The position numbers and the translations under genes are program-made. Below, one piece after another: positions 26,147-35,682 of a DNA stretch of 64,000 bases. The notes under the pieces are model-generated. The model made no database searches. It was not told the DNA's origin and saw only the letters and a list, made by a program, of their open reading frames with translations. Origin of the DNA: Candidatus Poribacteria bacterium (lineage in GTDB: Bacteria; Poribacteria; WGA-4E; WGA-3G); the NCBI GenBank assembly GCA_028824685.1, contig JAPPCZ010000003.1:1-64000 (forward strand). The letters run 5' to 3'. Each line of letters opens with the position of its first letter. Positions within the stretch are counted from its first letter, which is position 1.

Positions 26147-28369
26147 TTAGAATGCCGCTGTAATACCTAAATAGGGAAGAATAGGTAATTGATTAATGGG
26201 GTTTTTCTCTGTATAATCAGCATTATAGTTATAATCAAGTAGATTCTTACGATTGTAGCTGTTAAGTAGTTCTAAAAAGACACCCAATTCCCAACTATTA
26301 AATCGGAAGACTTTACTCACGCGCAGGTCTAATCTGTGATACGGTGGTAATCTTTCTGAATTCTTTTCACCATAATTAGGGAGATAGATAAGCTTTCCGT
26401 TTCTTGGATCAAATATAGGTCTTGCATCAGTAACAGGTGTATATGGATTACCAGTTCGGTACTGCCATTTTGCCCCAAACTCCCAGGTAGGTGTAAGGTT
26501 GTAACTTGCTGCGAGGGTCGCTACATGTGTTTGGTCAAAAGAATAGTAGCGATACGGTTCACCTAAACGGTCGCGTCGTTTTGAAAGCGCGTAAGCATAG
26601 GAAATCCAGCCGAAAAACTTGTCGATGCTTTGGTGTCGGAGAAATATCTCCGTGCCTTGCGCATAGCCGACACCTTGATTAAGGAATACTGACAATTCGT
26701 CTGATGTCACCAAATTTACAAGGTCTTTGTAGTAAGCAGCTATTTTGATCTCTGTATCTTGTGAAAGTTGACGTTTCAGTTCAACGATGAAATGGCTTGC
26801 TTGACTGGATTTTAATTCTGGGTTGCCAACACTGGTAGAGAGTTGTGCGGGAATAGGGGTTTGATTGTAAATTCCGTAAGCAAATTGGAGTTCAGAACTG
26901 TTGGGCAGCTCAACACGTAGACTACCACGAGGTTGAATAGAAAGCTCATCAATTTGGTTAAAATAGTCAAATCGTAATCCATACACGACCGATAAAAAAG
27001 GTAATAGATTATATCTGTCTTGCAAGTAACCTTCTATACGTTGTCCACGAACAGCTTCATCTATGATTTGTTTTTCTTCAAATCGGATGTCATACTCAAC
27101 TTCGCCCTCATCTGGTATACGGGTAAATGTGCCGCTAACTTCTCCAGGTTCAAGTCCGAGGATAAGTCCGGATTCCAGCTGATGTTTTTCGTTTATCTCA
27201 TAAGTAAGGTCTTCACGTAGTGTATAAGTTGGTGCATCAATATTGAGAGAGAGTGTAGGACCGAAATTAACATCAAATAGGAAATTTGAGCGCGTAAGTG
27301 ATAAATAAGACGTGAGTCGCTCTGTCAGTGAGGAACGCAGGTGAAGCCCACCCCCTTCAAAACCACTTTCAAATCTCGTATCTCCTCTAAAGTCTTCATC
27401 TACACTCTCGCCGTCCAATGTGATTGCAAACTTATCCCCCGACGCGAACAAATTAAAAAATAGTTGGTGTTTTTCACTGAAGTCGTAGCCAGCTTTTAGT
27501 TGATAATCCCAGAAACGGGGAAAAGCAGTAAATGCTCCTGTCGCAAACGAAAGGTTTCCGAGGATTAGGTCAATGTAACTTCTACGTCCAGCAGCATACC
27601 AATATCCGTTCTCCCCGATTTTGCCTTGAAGTAATCCCTCTGAGTAAAGTAGGTTGAGATTAAATTTTCCACGTAGACTCTCTGGACTGCTGTCTTGCGA
27701 ATAGATGTCTATCACTGCCTGAGAATCCACACCGTATTCCACACCGTAACCACCTGCGTAGACATCAATGCGATCTATGATTTCAGAACTCAAAGATGAA
27801 ACGAGTCCACCAAAGTGATAAGGATAACCGACAGGGACGCGGTCAAAGTAGTAGAGATTATCCTCATCAGAACCGCCACGGATATAGAGTGCCCCACTAA
27901 AATCGTTTGCTACACCGATTCCAGGGATGGCGGGTAAAGCGCGAAGTGCATCGCCCGCAGTGCCAGGGATACGGGTTATTTCTTCGGATTGAATGCTCTT
28001 TTTGATAATAGTTTTTGGATCGCGTTTTGTCTTTACCTCTACCTTTTCAAGTTCATACGTTACGGTATTAACAAAAATGTTAGGTGTGAGGATTTTACCT
28101 TCCTCAACGGTAATAGTCGTTTCTTCAGACGATTCAGAATTAGGGACAAATATAGATACAGTATATTTACCTTCGGGAATTTCCTTGAAAGAAAATTTTC
28201 CGTTTTCGTCTGTTTTTAAACGTTTGTCGAGTTCAATTATATAGACCTCTACGCCTGCTAACGGTTCATCCGTACCTCTACTATAAACTGTGCCTTCAAT
28301 CGCACCAGTTTGGCAAAAAGCAATAGCGGGCATTATCAAAACCATTAGCAGGCAGATAAAGTATTTCAT
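26147..28369 (-). CDS. TonB-dependent receptor with one carboxypeptidase-like domain
   Basis: 740 residues. Signal peptide (ICLLMVLIMPAIAFC), a carboxypeptidase-regulatory-like domain at about residues 22-105 (GAIEGTVYSRGTDEPLAGVE, DENGKFSFKEIPEGKYTVSI), and a VEKVEVKTKRDPKT linker. Plug with GTAGDALRALPAIPGIGVAN and LYYFDRVPVGYPYHFGG, then a barrel of about 550 residues ending in YLGITAAF. ATG start with AGGAG 8 nt upstream. The added domain is common in SusC-like and related receptors and may act in the periplasm. Ligand unknown; no SusD-type lipoprotein is adjacent. It forms one step in an apparent gain of domains across the array. Confidence 0.9.
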   Translation of the reverse strand: MKYFICLLMVLIMPAIAFCQTGAIEGTVYSRGTDEPLAGVEVYIIELDKRLKTDENGKFSFKEIPEGKYTVSIFVPNSESSEETTITVEEGKILTPNIFVNTVTYELEKVEVKTKRDPKTIIKKSIQSEEITRIPGTAGDALRALPAIPGIGVANDFSGALYIRGGSDEDNLYYFDRVPVGYPYHFGGLVSSLSSEIIDRIDVYAGGYGVEYGVDSQAVIDIYSQDSSPESLRGKFNLNLLYSEGLLQGKIGENGYWYAAGRRSYIDLILGNLSFATGAFTAFPRFWDYQLKAGYDFSEKHQLFFNLFASGDKFAITLDGESVDEDFRGDTRFESGFEGGGLHLRSSLTERLTSYLSLTRSNFLFDVNFGPTLSLNIDAPTYTLREDLTYEINEKHQLESGLILGLEPGEVSGTFTRIPDEGEVEYDIRFEEKQIIDEAVRGQRIEGYLQDRYNLLPFLSVVYGLRFDYFNQIDELSIQPRGSLRVELPNSSELQFAYGIYNQTPIPAQLSTSVGNPELKSSQASHFIVELKRQLSQDTEIKIAAYYKDLVNLVTSDELSVFLNQGVGYAQGTEIFLRHQSIDKFFGWISYAYALSKRRDRLGEPYRYYSFDQTHVATLAASYNLTPTWEFGAKWQYRTGNPYTPVTDARPIFDPRNGKLIYLPNYGEKNSERLPPYHRLDLRVSKVFRFNSWELGVFLELLNSYNRKNLLDYNYNADYTEKNPINQLPILPYLGITAAF

Positions 28370-28512
28370 GATCGGGACTCCTAAGCAATATGTATTGGAA
28401 ATTTAGTGGGTAATATAGCAGTTAAATTATACAATTTCTTTTACCAGAATTGCCAGAAATTGTTTGTAGTGTCCGGGTGTAAAGTTTTTGTAGAAATATG
28501 CAGATAAAATCT

Positions 28513-28564
28513 GTAGGAGCGATCTCCGAATCGCGAACTGTCGGGAATCGGAGTTCCCTCCTAC
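28513..28564. repeat. Imperfect palindrome of the GTAGGAGCGATCTCC family
   Basis: A compact copy: left arm from 28513, right arm GAATCGGAGTTCCCTCCTAC ending at 28564. It lies between two receptor genes and might act as a processing or termination structure there. Confidence 0.75.
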
Positions 28565-28617
28565 GAAGTATATTCGGGTTAATAACAAAAACTTTACACA
28601 CCCGTAGTTGTCCTGAG

Positions 28618-31074
28618 TTAAAATTCAATTGTTAAGCCAAAATAAGGCAACCTTGGAAGTTGATTGCCTTCCTCTTCCTCAGTCTCATGTTCTTCAACTG
28701 TGAATTCTTCACCCAGAACCTCAAATGTCCCTGCTTGCTGAATAAATTGCATAGTATTTTTACGATTGTAAACATTTAATATCTCAATGAACCCACCGAT
28801 CTTCATTCCAAAAAGGTTCCATTTTTTGCTAATTCTGAAATCTAATTTGTGGTACGGTGTTAGTTTCACCCTTACGATTCTGTCCAAACCTGCAAAGAGT
28901 GGGTTTAATCCACGCGTCACAGGGTCTTGAATAGGAATGATTGTGCTAAAAGGTGCCCCAGATGTTCCGCTTAAATACTGCCACTTCGCACCTATCTCAA
29001 AATCGAGACTGAAGTTATAGTTTGCCACAATGCTAACGATGTGTGTATTATTAAAAATATACGGCTGATATGCAACATTCGAACTTTCTTGTCGTTCTGC
29101 GTGTGTGTATGAATAGGATATCCAACCGAAGAATTTATCGGGCACTCGGTGCCGTAAGAATGCTTCAACACCTCCAACAAAAGCATTTCCTTGATTCAGA
29201 AAATTTGACTCTTCATTCTCAGTTACCAATTTCTGCAAATCTTTATAATATGTAGCAAACTTAAATTCTGTTTGAGATGAGAGTTCATGTTCTATCTCCA
29301 TGATATAATGTCGTGCAAGACTGGATTTTAACGCAGCGTTCCCATTTTCTGAGAGCAACTGAGAAAGTTGTGGACTCTGTTCATAGTGTCCGTAAGCGAA
29401 ACGGAGGTTAGAACCTATGGGCAGTGCTATGCTAACACTGCCGCGTGGTTGAATAGAAAGTTGCTCTATCAAATCAAGATAATCAAGTCTAACACCCAAG
29501 GCAACGGAAAGTGCAGGTAGAGGATCGTATCGCGTTTGTAAATAGCCTTCAGCACGTTGTAAATCGTGTCCAAATTCATAGTCTCTGGTTTCAGTTGTGC
29601 GTATCCGAGCATTCCCATCATCGTCATATCTTATTTTCTCTGGATTTGTTTGCCTTAGTTCATGCAGTGCTTCTTCATCAAGCAGTGCTTCTTCAAATGT
29701 TGGAAAACTGAGAAATTCAGTACTATTCGCGGGACTAAAAGCGTAAAGAAAACCCGATTCAAGTTGGAGCTTAGATGATAATCCATAATATAAATCTTCG
29801 CGGAGGGTGTAAACCGGAACGTTAACCTTTAATTCGAAATCAAATGAATCTGTCGTTCTTGAGATCAATTCACCGCTTTCGTCTCGAACGGTAGTCTCTG
29901 AGAAAATGATATTAGAGTCTATATCAAGAAAGTTGAGTGAACGTGTTAGTGACAAATGTGAAATGAGATTTTGGGTGAATTTTGAACGAAGATGGATACC
30001 CTGTCCATTAAAACCGTTTTTGAAAAAGATAGAGGACTGAAATGGCACACTCTCTGTTTCATTATCTGTTGCCTCTATTTCATTATCTGTTGCCTCTGTT
30101 TCATTAACTTCTTCCTCTAACTCAAAATGAAAGTGATCAGTCGCAGCGAATGCATTAACAGTAAGTTCGTGGTTTTTAGTGATCGGATAGGCAAGTTTGA
30201 GCTGATAATCTGAAAAATAGGGAAACTGTTGTTCTGCACCGGTCTGTGCTTCAGCAATCGGGCCAACGATAAGGTCAAAGTAACTTCTCCGACCGGATGC
30301 AGATAAGTATCCCTTCTCACCGATCTTACCTTCAAGTAAACCTTCAGAATACCAGATATTGAGGTTAAATTTTCCATCTAACCGTTCTTCAATGCTATCG
30401 CGTGCATGGATGTCCAACACGGATTGCGAATCTAAGCCAAATTGTGCTCCGTATCCGCCTGCGTAAATATCTATTTTTTCTATAGTCTCTGAACTGATAG
30501 TAGAGAGCAAACCGCCCCAGTGAAACGGGTATCCGAGTGGCGTTCGGTCAAGATAATAGAGGTTTGACCCCGGATCACTGCCACGGATATAAAGCACACC
30601 AAAAAAATCGTTTGGAATACCGATACTTGGAAGTGTCGTCAATCCCTTTAGCGCATCAGTTCCTACCCCTGCAATACGGAGAAGTTCGCTGCCACGAATA
30701 TCCTTTCGACTTACCGTGGGTGGGACGCGTTCCCCTTCAACGACTACTGTTTCTAACTCAAATACTTCACCGAGGGACATTCTTGCTTGCGTAGTATGTC
30801 CAGCGGTTACTTCAACAGAAGTTCTGGTCGGCGTGGTAAAAGAGGGATGTGTGATTGTAAGGGTGTATGTACCGGGTGCTATACCTGTGAACCAGACTTT
30901 TCCTTCAGCATCACTTTTTTGGCGTTCATCTGTTTCAAGGATGTGGACTTCAGCACCTGCGAGCGGTCGACCCGTGTTTTGGTCATAGACAGTGCCTTCA
31001 ATCGTGCCTGTTTGTGCGAACACTGATATTGGAAACGTGAAAATTAGTAATAACCAGAAAAGACTTTTTTTCAA
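28618..31074 (-). CDS. TonB-dependent receptor with one carboxypeptidase-like domain
   Basis: 818 residues. Signal peptide (KKSLFWLLLIFTFPISVFA), carboxypeptidase-like domain at about residues 22-105 (GTIEGTVYDQNTGRPLAGAE), plug with GTDALKGLTTLPSIGIPN and LYYLDRTPLGYPFHWGG. The barrel contains an acidic repeat (ATDNEIEATDNETE) in an extracellular-type loop and ends in GLTIEF. The frame is open further upstream, but TTG 31074 has AGGAG 8 nt upstream and starts the signal peptide, and it avoids overlap with the neighbouring gene. Close relative of the next receptor; the first 35 plug residues are nearly the same. Ligand unknown. Confidence 0.88.
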   Translation of the reverse strand: MKKSLFWLLLIFTFPISVFAQTGTIEGTVYDQNTGRPLAGAEVHILETDERQKSDAEGKVWFTGIAPGTYTLTITHPSFTTPTRTSVEVTAGHTTQARMSLGEVFELETVVVEGERVPPTVSRKDIRGSELLRIAGVGTDALKGLTTLPSIGIPNDFFGVLYIRGSDPGSNLYYLDRTPLGYPFHWGGLLSTISSETIEKIDIYAGGYGAQFGLDSQSVLDIHARDSIEERLDGKFNLNIWYSEGLLEGKIGEKGYLSASGRRSYFDLIVGPIAEAQTGAEQQFPYFSDYQLKLAYPITKNHELTVNAFAATDHFHFELEEEVNETEATDNEIEATDNETESVPFQSSIFFKNGFNGQGIHLRSKFTQNLISHLSLTRSLNFLDIDSNIIFSETTVRDESGELISRTTDSFDFELKVNVPVYTLREDLYYGLSSKLQLESGFLYAFSPANSTEFLSFPTFEEALLDEEALHELRQTNPEKIRYDDDGNARIRTTETRDYEFGHDLQRAEGYLQTRYDPLPALSVALGVRLDYLDLIEQLSIQPRGSVSIALPIGSNLRFAYGHYEQSPQLSQLLSENGNAALKSSLARHYIMEIEHELSSQTEFKFATYYKDLQKLVTENEESNFLNQGNAFVGGVEAFLRHRVPDKFFGWISYSYTHAERQESSNVAYQPYIFNNTHIVSIVANYNFSLDFEIGAKWQYLSGTSGAPFSTIIPIQDPVTRGLNPLFAGLDRIVRVKLTPYHKLDFRISKKWNLFGMKIGGFIEILNVYNRKNTMQFIQQAGTFEVLGEEFTVEEHETEEEEGNQLPRLPYFGLTIEF

Positions 31075-31150
31075 TTTAATAACTCCTATGCGGATAGATG
31101 GTAGATTCTCATCAATTAATTCTACAATATGTTGCCTCAAGATTGCCAAA

Positions 31151-33802
31151 CTAAAATTCATAGACAATCCCGCCAGAAATAGCAAAGGGGATTTGTGGGG
31201 CTTTAATATTCTCTAAGGTTGATCGATCGAAATCTTCGGGCAAATCTTCAGGCGCAATATTTTTAATAACAACATCTAAGACCTGCTTGGAAACGCCTAA
31301 CCTCATACTGTTTCGGTGCAAAAAGAAATACGCATTCCATATTTCTATAAATTCGGTGACAGGCAAGCCAAACCGCCTACCCTTCCAACTCAACCTTAAA
31401 TCTAATCGATGGTAGGGAGGTAATTCAGTCTCCAGTAATGCATCCAGGTTATCAGAGATAATCTTATTCATGCCGAGCGTAATAGGGTCTTGAATTTGGA
31501 AAAGTGCGCTTATTGGTGCTGCAGACGTTCCACTTAAAAACTGCCATTTCATTCCGAGCTCATATTTCTGACTGAGATTATAGTTTGCAACAACGCTCAC
31601 AATATGGCTATTATCAAAGAGATAAGGTCTGTATGCATCATTTGGATGGTTGCGCCGTTCTGAATGCGTATATGCATAAGAAATCCACCCGAAGAATCTG
31701 TCCTTGATTCGATGTCGCAAGAAAGCCTCTACGCCACTAACGAAACCGGCGCCTTCGTTGAGATAGTTCGTAAAGGGTATATCTACAGTTGCATCTGCAA
31801 GGGACTCAGTAAGCGCTTCCAAATCAATGTACCGTGATACCAATTTCTGGAGGTCTTTATAATAGGTAGCAAACTTAAATTCTGTATGCGGTGAAAAATT
31901 GTGTTCCAATTCCATAATATAATGCTGCGCTTCACTGGATTTTAATGATCGGTTTCCGCCATCCTTTAGTACCTGATATGCTAACGGGCTTTGTTCGTAC
32001 TGGCCGTAAGCAAGGCGGACGTTAGAACCTATCGGTAGTTTGAGACTCATGCTTGCTCTTGGCTGCGTTGAGAGTTCGTCTGTCATATTTAGATAGTCGT
32101 ACCGCACACCGAGGGCGAGTGATAGAAATGAAAATGGGTCGTAGCGGCCCTGGAGATAACCTTCGGCACGGCGAAATTGGTAATTGAAGTTGTCTGACGA
32201 CTTACTCCAAACCAGTTCACCATCATCAGAATCTTCATCCACAAATGCGCGGGTGTTATATGAAAAACTGTCGGCTGGACTGTAGGATAAAAGAAAACCT
32301 GGCTCAAACTGGAAGTTGTCTGTTATTTTGTAGGCAATATCTGTTCGAAGTTGATATGCTGGCACCTTAGTCTTTATGTCATCGAATGTTCCTTCCCGCG
32401 ATGGACCTTCATCAATATTGAAAGGAGTGCCAAACTGTATATTGAGAAAGTTAAAAGAACGGGTTAGGGACAGATAGGATATGAATTTTTCTGTAAATTC
32501 TGACTTGAGATGAATGCCTGCACCTTCAAAGCCATTTTTGTAATACGCAGACAAATTATTATCTGCTTCTATAGAATATAATATGGAATTAGAGAAATCA
32601 AAATGATCTGTCGCACCAAAAGCGTTGAGTGTAAATTGGTGCTTGTCGGTGAGTAGATAAACAAACTTGAATTGATAATCTGCCAAGTTAGGAAATGTAG
32701 AATTATAGATGGAGTTTAAGAAGAGACCTAAGAGCGCGCGTCGGGCAGCGGCGGAGACATACCCTTTCTTACCAATCTTGGTTTGAATATAAGCTTGGGG
32801 ATAAAAGGGGTTCATATTAATTACGCCAGCTCTCTTTTTTTGTATCCAATCTGGTGAATATATATCAATAACCGATTGCGAATCCAAACCGAATTCCGCA
32901 CCATAGCCACCCGCATAAATGTGAATATCATCAATCGCACCGGAAAAAATGGTTGAAACAACTCCACCAAAATGAAACGGATACCCTAACGGTGTGCGGT
33001 CAAAATAGTAGAGGGTAGACCCCGGTTCACTCCCGCGAATATACAGAATCCCAAAGAAATCGTTCGGAATACCGATGCTCGGCAGCGTTGTCAACGCTTT
33101 GAGCGGATCAGCACCGATACCTGCGATACGTCTAATTTCTGATCCGCGTATCTGCTTTCGACTGATTGTTGGTGGCAGACGTTTTCCTTCCACAATAACT
33201 GTTTCAAGTTTGAATACCGGTCCCAAGTAGATTCTTATCTGAGTTGTATCACCCGCGCTAATTTCAACAGTGGTTAGCGTTGGTGTGTCGAAAGCAAGGT
33301 GTTTTATTGAAATATTGTAGGTTCCGGGTGGGATGTCAGTGAACCGAAACTTGCCATCTCTCTTGGTATACTGACGCTTTTCAATTTCAACAATATTTAC
33401 CTCCGCGCCTGCTAATAGCGCACCGGTATCCCGATCATAGACGGTGCCTTCAATGTTCCCTGTCGCAGTCGCTTTTTCTACTTGAAATGCCGGCCCGAGG
33501 TAGATTTTGCCTTGAATCGTTTTGCCTGCACTTACTTCAATTGTCGTCTTTTCAGGTGTTTTAAAGTTTGGGTGGGATACGGATAGGGTATATGTGCCGA
33601 TAGGAATTCCGGGGAACTGGAAATTCCCATTCGCGTCCGTTTTTTGGTGTTGATCAGTTTCAAGGATGTGAACATCCGCGCCTTCAAGCGGTTTCCCTGT
33701 GCTTCGCTGATAAATAGTGCCTTCAACATTCCCTGTTTGTGCTAAAAGTGGTAACGGTCCAATAGCCAACAAAAACAAAATTAGAATTAAACATATTTTC
33801 AT
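31151..33802 (-). CDS. TonB-dependent receptor with two carboxypeptidase-like domains
   Basis: 883 residues, the longest of the set. Signal peptide (ICLILILFLLAIGPLPLLA), then two tandem carboxypeptidase-regulatory-like domains (about 22-108 and 113-198): GNVEGTIYQRSTGKPLEGAD and GNIEGTVYDRDTGALLAGAE. Plug with GADPLKALTTLPSIGIPND and LYYFDRTPLGYPFHFGG, barrel ending in GGIVYEF. The second domain looks like a duplication of the first, and it resembles the single domain of the next receptor. AGGAG lies 12 nt before ATG 33802, a little long. It is first in a minus-strand array of four receptors and probably starts that transcript. Function inferred from family only. Confidence 0.9.
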   Translation of the reverse strand: MKICLILILFLLAIGPLPLLAQTGNVEGTIYQRSTGKPLEGADVHILETDQHQKTDANGNFQFPGIPIGTYTLSVSHPNFKTPEKTTIEVSAGKTIQGKIYLGPAFQVEKATATGNIEGTVYDRDTGALLAGAEVNIVEIEKRQYTKRDGKFRFTDIPPGTYNISIKHLAFDTPTLTTVEISAGDTTQIRIYLGPVFKLETVIVEGKRLPPTISRKQIRGSEIRRIAGIGADPLKALTTLPSIGIPNDFFGILYIRGSEPGSTLYYFDRTPLGYPFHFGGVVSTIFSGAIDDIHIYAGGYGAEFGLDSQSVIDIYSPDWIQKKRAGVINMNPFYPQAYIQTKIGKKGYVSAAARRALLGLFLNSIYNSTFPNLADYQFKFVYLLTDKHQFTLNAFGATDHFDFSNSILYSIEADNNLSAYYKNGFEGAGIHLKSEFTEKFISYLSLTRSFNFLNIQFGTPFNIDEGPSREGTFDDIKTKVPAYQLRTDIAYKITDNFQFEPGFLLSYSPADSFSYNTRAFVDEDSDDGELVWSKSSDNFNYQFRRAEGYLQGRYDPFSFLSLALGVRYDYLNMTDELSTQPRASMSLKLPIGSNVRLAYGQYEQSPLAYQVLKDGGNRSLKSSEAQHYIMELEHNFSPHTEFKFATYYKDLQKLVSRYIDLEALTESLADATVDIPFTNYLNEGAGFVSGVEAFLRHRIKDRFFGWISYAYTHSERRNHPNDAYRPYLFDNSHIVSVVANYNLSQKYELGMKWQFLSGTSAAPISALFQIQDPITLGMNKIISDNLDALLETELPPYHRLDLRLSWKGRRFGLPVTEFIEIWNAYFFLHRNSMRLGVSKQVLDVVIKNIAPEDLPEDFDRSTLENIKAPQIPFAISGGIVYEF

Positions 33803-33879
33803 ATAGCGCGCAAACTCCTGTTTTGGTGTAACGTGTTATTGAACGTTAGATTAAGATTTTGGTTGACCTTTAACATAAT

Positions 33880-34060
33880 AGGACTTACGCAAAAGTCCTA
33901 AACAATCAGCAAAATTGAGATGTATCACTAAAAAACGCACAATGAATTGTGCTTGGTGAAGGTGTCAAATCAAGAAATCAACGGTATGAACAATGGAGCA
34001 TGCCATACGCGCATGCTGCTTTAGGCATTCCCATTCGCCATGATTCCCCGCGTAGCATTC
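33880..34060. repeat. Cluster of small hairpins
   Basis: AGGACTT-ACGCAA-AAGTCCT (33880-33899), GCACAAT-GA-ATTGTGC (about 33936), then a 7-bp stem at 33996-34002/34010-34016 with the loop CATACGC. A 25-nt match to 17168-17192 in reverse orientation is present (both contain GTTCATACCGTTGATTTC). The 33803-34845 gap has no gene that I can support. Confidence 0.6.
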
Positions 34061-34369
34061 ACATTAAACGCCGTAACGCCTGAAAACAGGCAAAGTGCAT
34101 CCGCTCTTTTGGTTATAATACGACACAATGATGCAACAGTCAACAAAAATAAAATAAAGTTATATGTAACTATACTATAGGATATTTCAAAAAAACACAA
34201 AATTGTTAATTTTACGCAAAAAATCACAGAATACTTTAGAATATCACCTGGATTTTTTATTAGAAAAAGTGGATATATCCTATTTTTACGCGTTGTGCCA
34301 GTTAACATTCGATATATTTTTATTTCACATGTCCCTCTTATGTGGGTTTGCATTCTCCAACTTTTCCTG

Positions 34370-34702
34370 CAAACTTATTGGAAATATATTGGATATCTAT
34401 TGTCCCAAACACCGCAAAAACTTCCAATCACACGCCAAAATGAGGCATAATATCAATATGAAAAAACAGAACCAATCCCCGAAATACAAATATACACAGA
34501 CCGCAAAACATGCAGAATACAAGGAAAACCGTGAATCTTCAATAAAGATGAAAAATGAAAAAATTAAAATTTATTAAAAACGAGAAAAACACCGACAAAC
34601 CTATACTGAGACTGGATTTATAGCGAATTTAAGAAATATACCACGGTATGAAAAATCATACCGTACGGTATGATTTTGAGTAGAGGTGATTTACAAATCA
34701 CG
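34370..34702 (+). repeat. AT-rich structured element, copy A (inverted partner at 56644-57056)
   Basis: Two blocks match 57003-57056 and 56644-56687 in reverse complement. Block 1 (34370-34424) includes a 21-nt exact match at 34384-34404. Block 2 (34639-34683) includes a 17-nt exact match, an 18-nt palindrome of unrelated sequence in each copy, then TTTGAGTAG and a second hairpin. No coding signal is consistent between the copies. Confidence 0.7.
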
Positions 34703-34845
34703 ACCCGTAGTGGCAATTTCCTGATCGCCATTTTTCACTAAAACGGGTCAAATACCTAAGACTAAATAACTCTGGTTGCCTCCATTTTTCTCTGCAAAAA
34801 ATGTAAAGATATGCTAAAATAGATATAAAATAAGGACACAGCACA

Positions 34846-35640
34846 ATGAAAAACCGCATTCTAATTGGCTGCCTATTGCTTTTATCTATACTCAGTGTAA
34901 TCTTTCAATATCACTACCGTGTAGAAGCAGATTCGCGAACGGAGCAGCACGCGACCGATACCCCTTTTTCTCACGACCTATTTGATCAGGTATTGCAAGA
35001 ACACGTTGATAAAGGAAAAGTTGACTACGCAAAACTCAAAGCGAACCCAGAAAAACTGGAAGCATATTTGGATATGTTGGCAGTTGCAAAACCTGCAGAG
35101 ATGCCTTACAACGCACAGATAGCATTTTGGATAAATACATACAATGCCCTTATCATAAAAGGCGTTATTGACCACTACCCAACAAAGAGTGTGCGAAAGG
35201 TAAAGTTATTCGGTGGGTTTTTCTCTCGGCTCAAGTTTCAGGTGGCGGGAGAAAAATACTCACTCAATCAGATTGAACACGACATCATCCGCAAAGAATT
35301 TGTTGACCCGCGCGTTCATTTCGCGCTCGTGTGTGCGTCAAAAAGTTGCCCACCTTTAGAAAACACTGTATATCTACCAGAAACAATTGAAGATCAATTG
35401 GATGCTGTCACACTCAAATTTATTACCGATCCTGAGAAGGTCCGATTAGATCGCGCGAAACGCCGCGTATATCTTTCAAAAATCTTTAAGTGGTATAAAA
35501 AAGATTTTACGGAAGGCTATGATGGTGTCCCAGATTTTCTCGCCGACTATCTACCTTCCGAAGACGCTGAATTTGTGTTAGCAAAAGATGTTAAGTTTCA
35601 CTACTTAGACTACGATTGGACACTGAACGATAAAAAATGA
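34846..35640 (+). CDS. DUF547 domain protein
   Basis: 264-residue exported protein. Signal peptide or anchor (LIGCLLLLSILSVIFQYHY), then DUF547 from about residue 40 to the end. Conserved segments: VDYAKLKANPEKLEAYLDML, NAQIAFWINTYNALIIKGV, LNQIEHDIIRKEFVDPRVHF, CASKSCPPL and IFKWYKKDF. The cysteine/serine/histidine pattern of the family suggests a transglutaminase-like or protease-like fold, but the reaction is unknown. AAGGA lies 9 nt before ATG. The oxidoreductase frame opens 6 nt after its stop codon, so they may be one transcript. It faces a 1-kb gap full of repeats. Confidence 0.85.
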   Translation: MKNRILIGCLLLLSILSVIFQYHYRVEADSRTEQHATDTPFSHDLFDQVLQEHVDKGKVDYAKLKANPEKLEAYLDMLAVAKPAEMPYNAQIAFWINTYNALIIKGVIDHYPTKSVRKVKLFGGFFSRLKFQVAGEKYSLNQIEHDIIRKEFVDPRVHFALVCASKSCPPLENTVYLPETIEDQLDAVTLKFITDPEKVRLDRAKRRVYLSKIFKWYKKDFTEGYDGVPDFLADYLPSEDAEFVLAKDVKFHYLDYDWTLNDKK

Positions 35641-35682
35641 AAGGGAATGTTGGTTATCTTCGGAAACCGACGTAGAAATAAT

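Noticed and set aside
34203..34577. 124-codon open frame in the AT-rich gap
   Set aside because: Low-complexity, lysine-rich composition; the homologous element at 56.6-57.1 kb does not keep the frame. It is part of the non-coding element.
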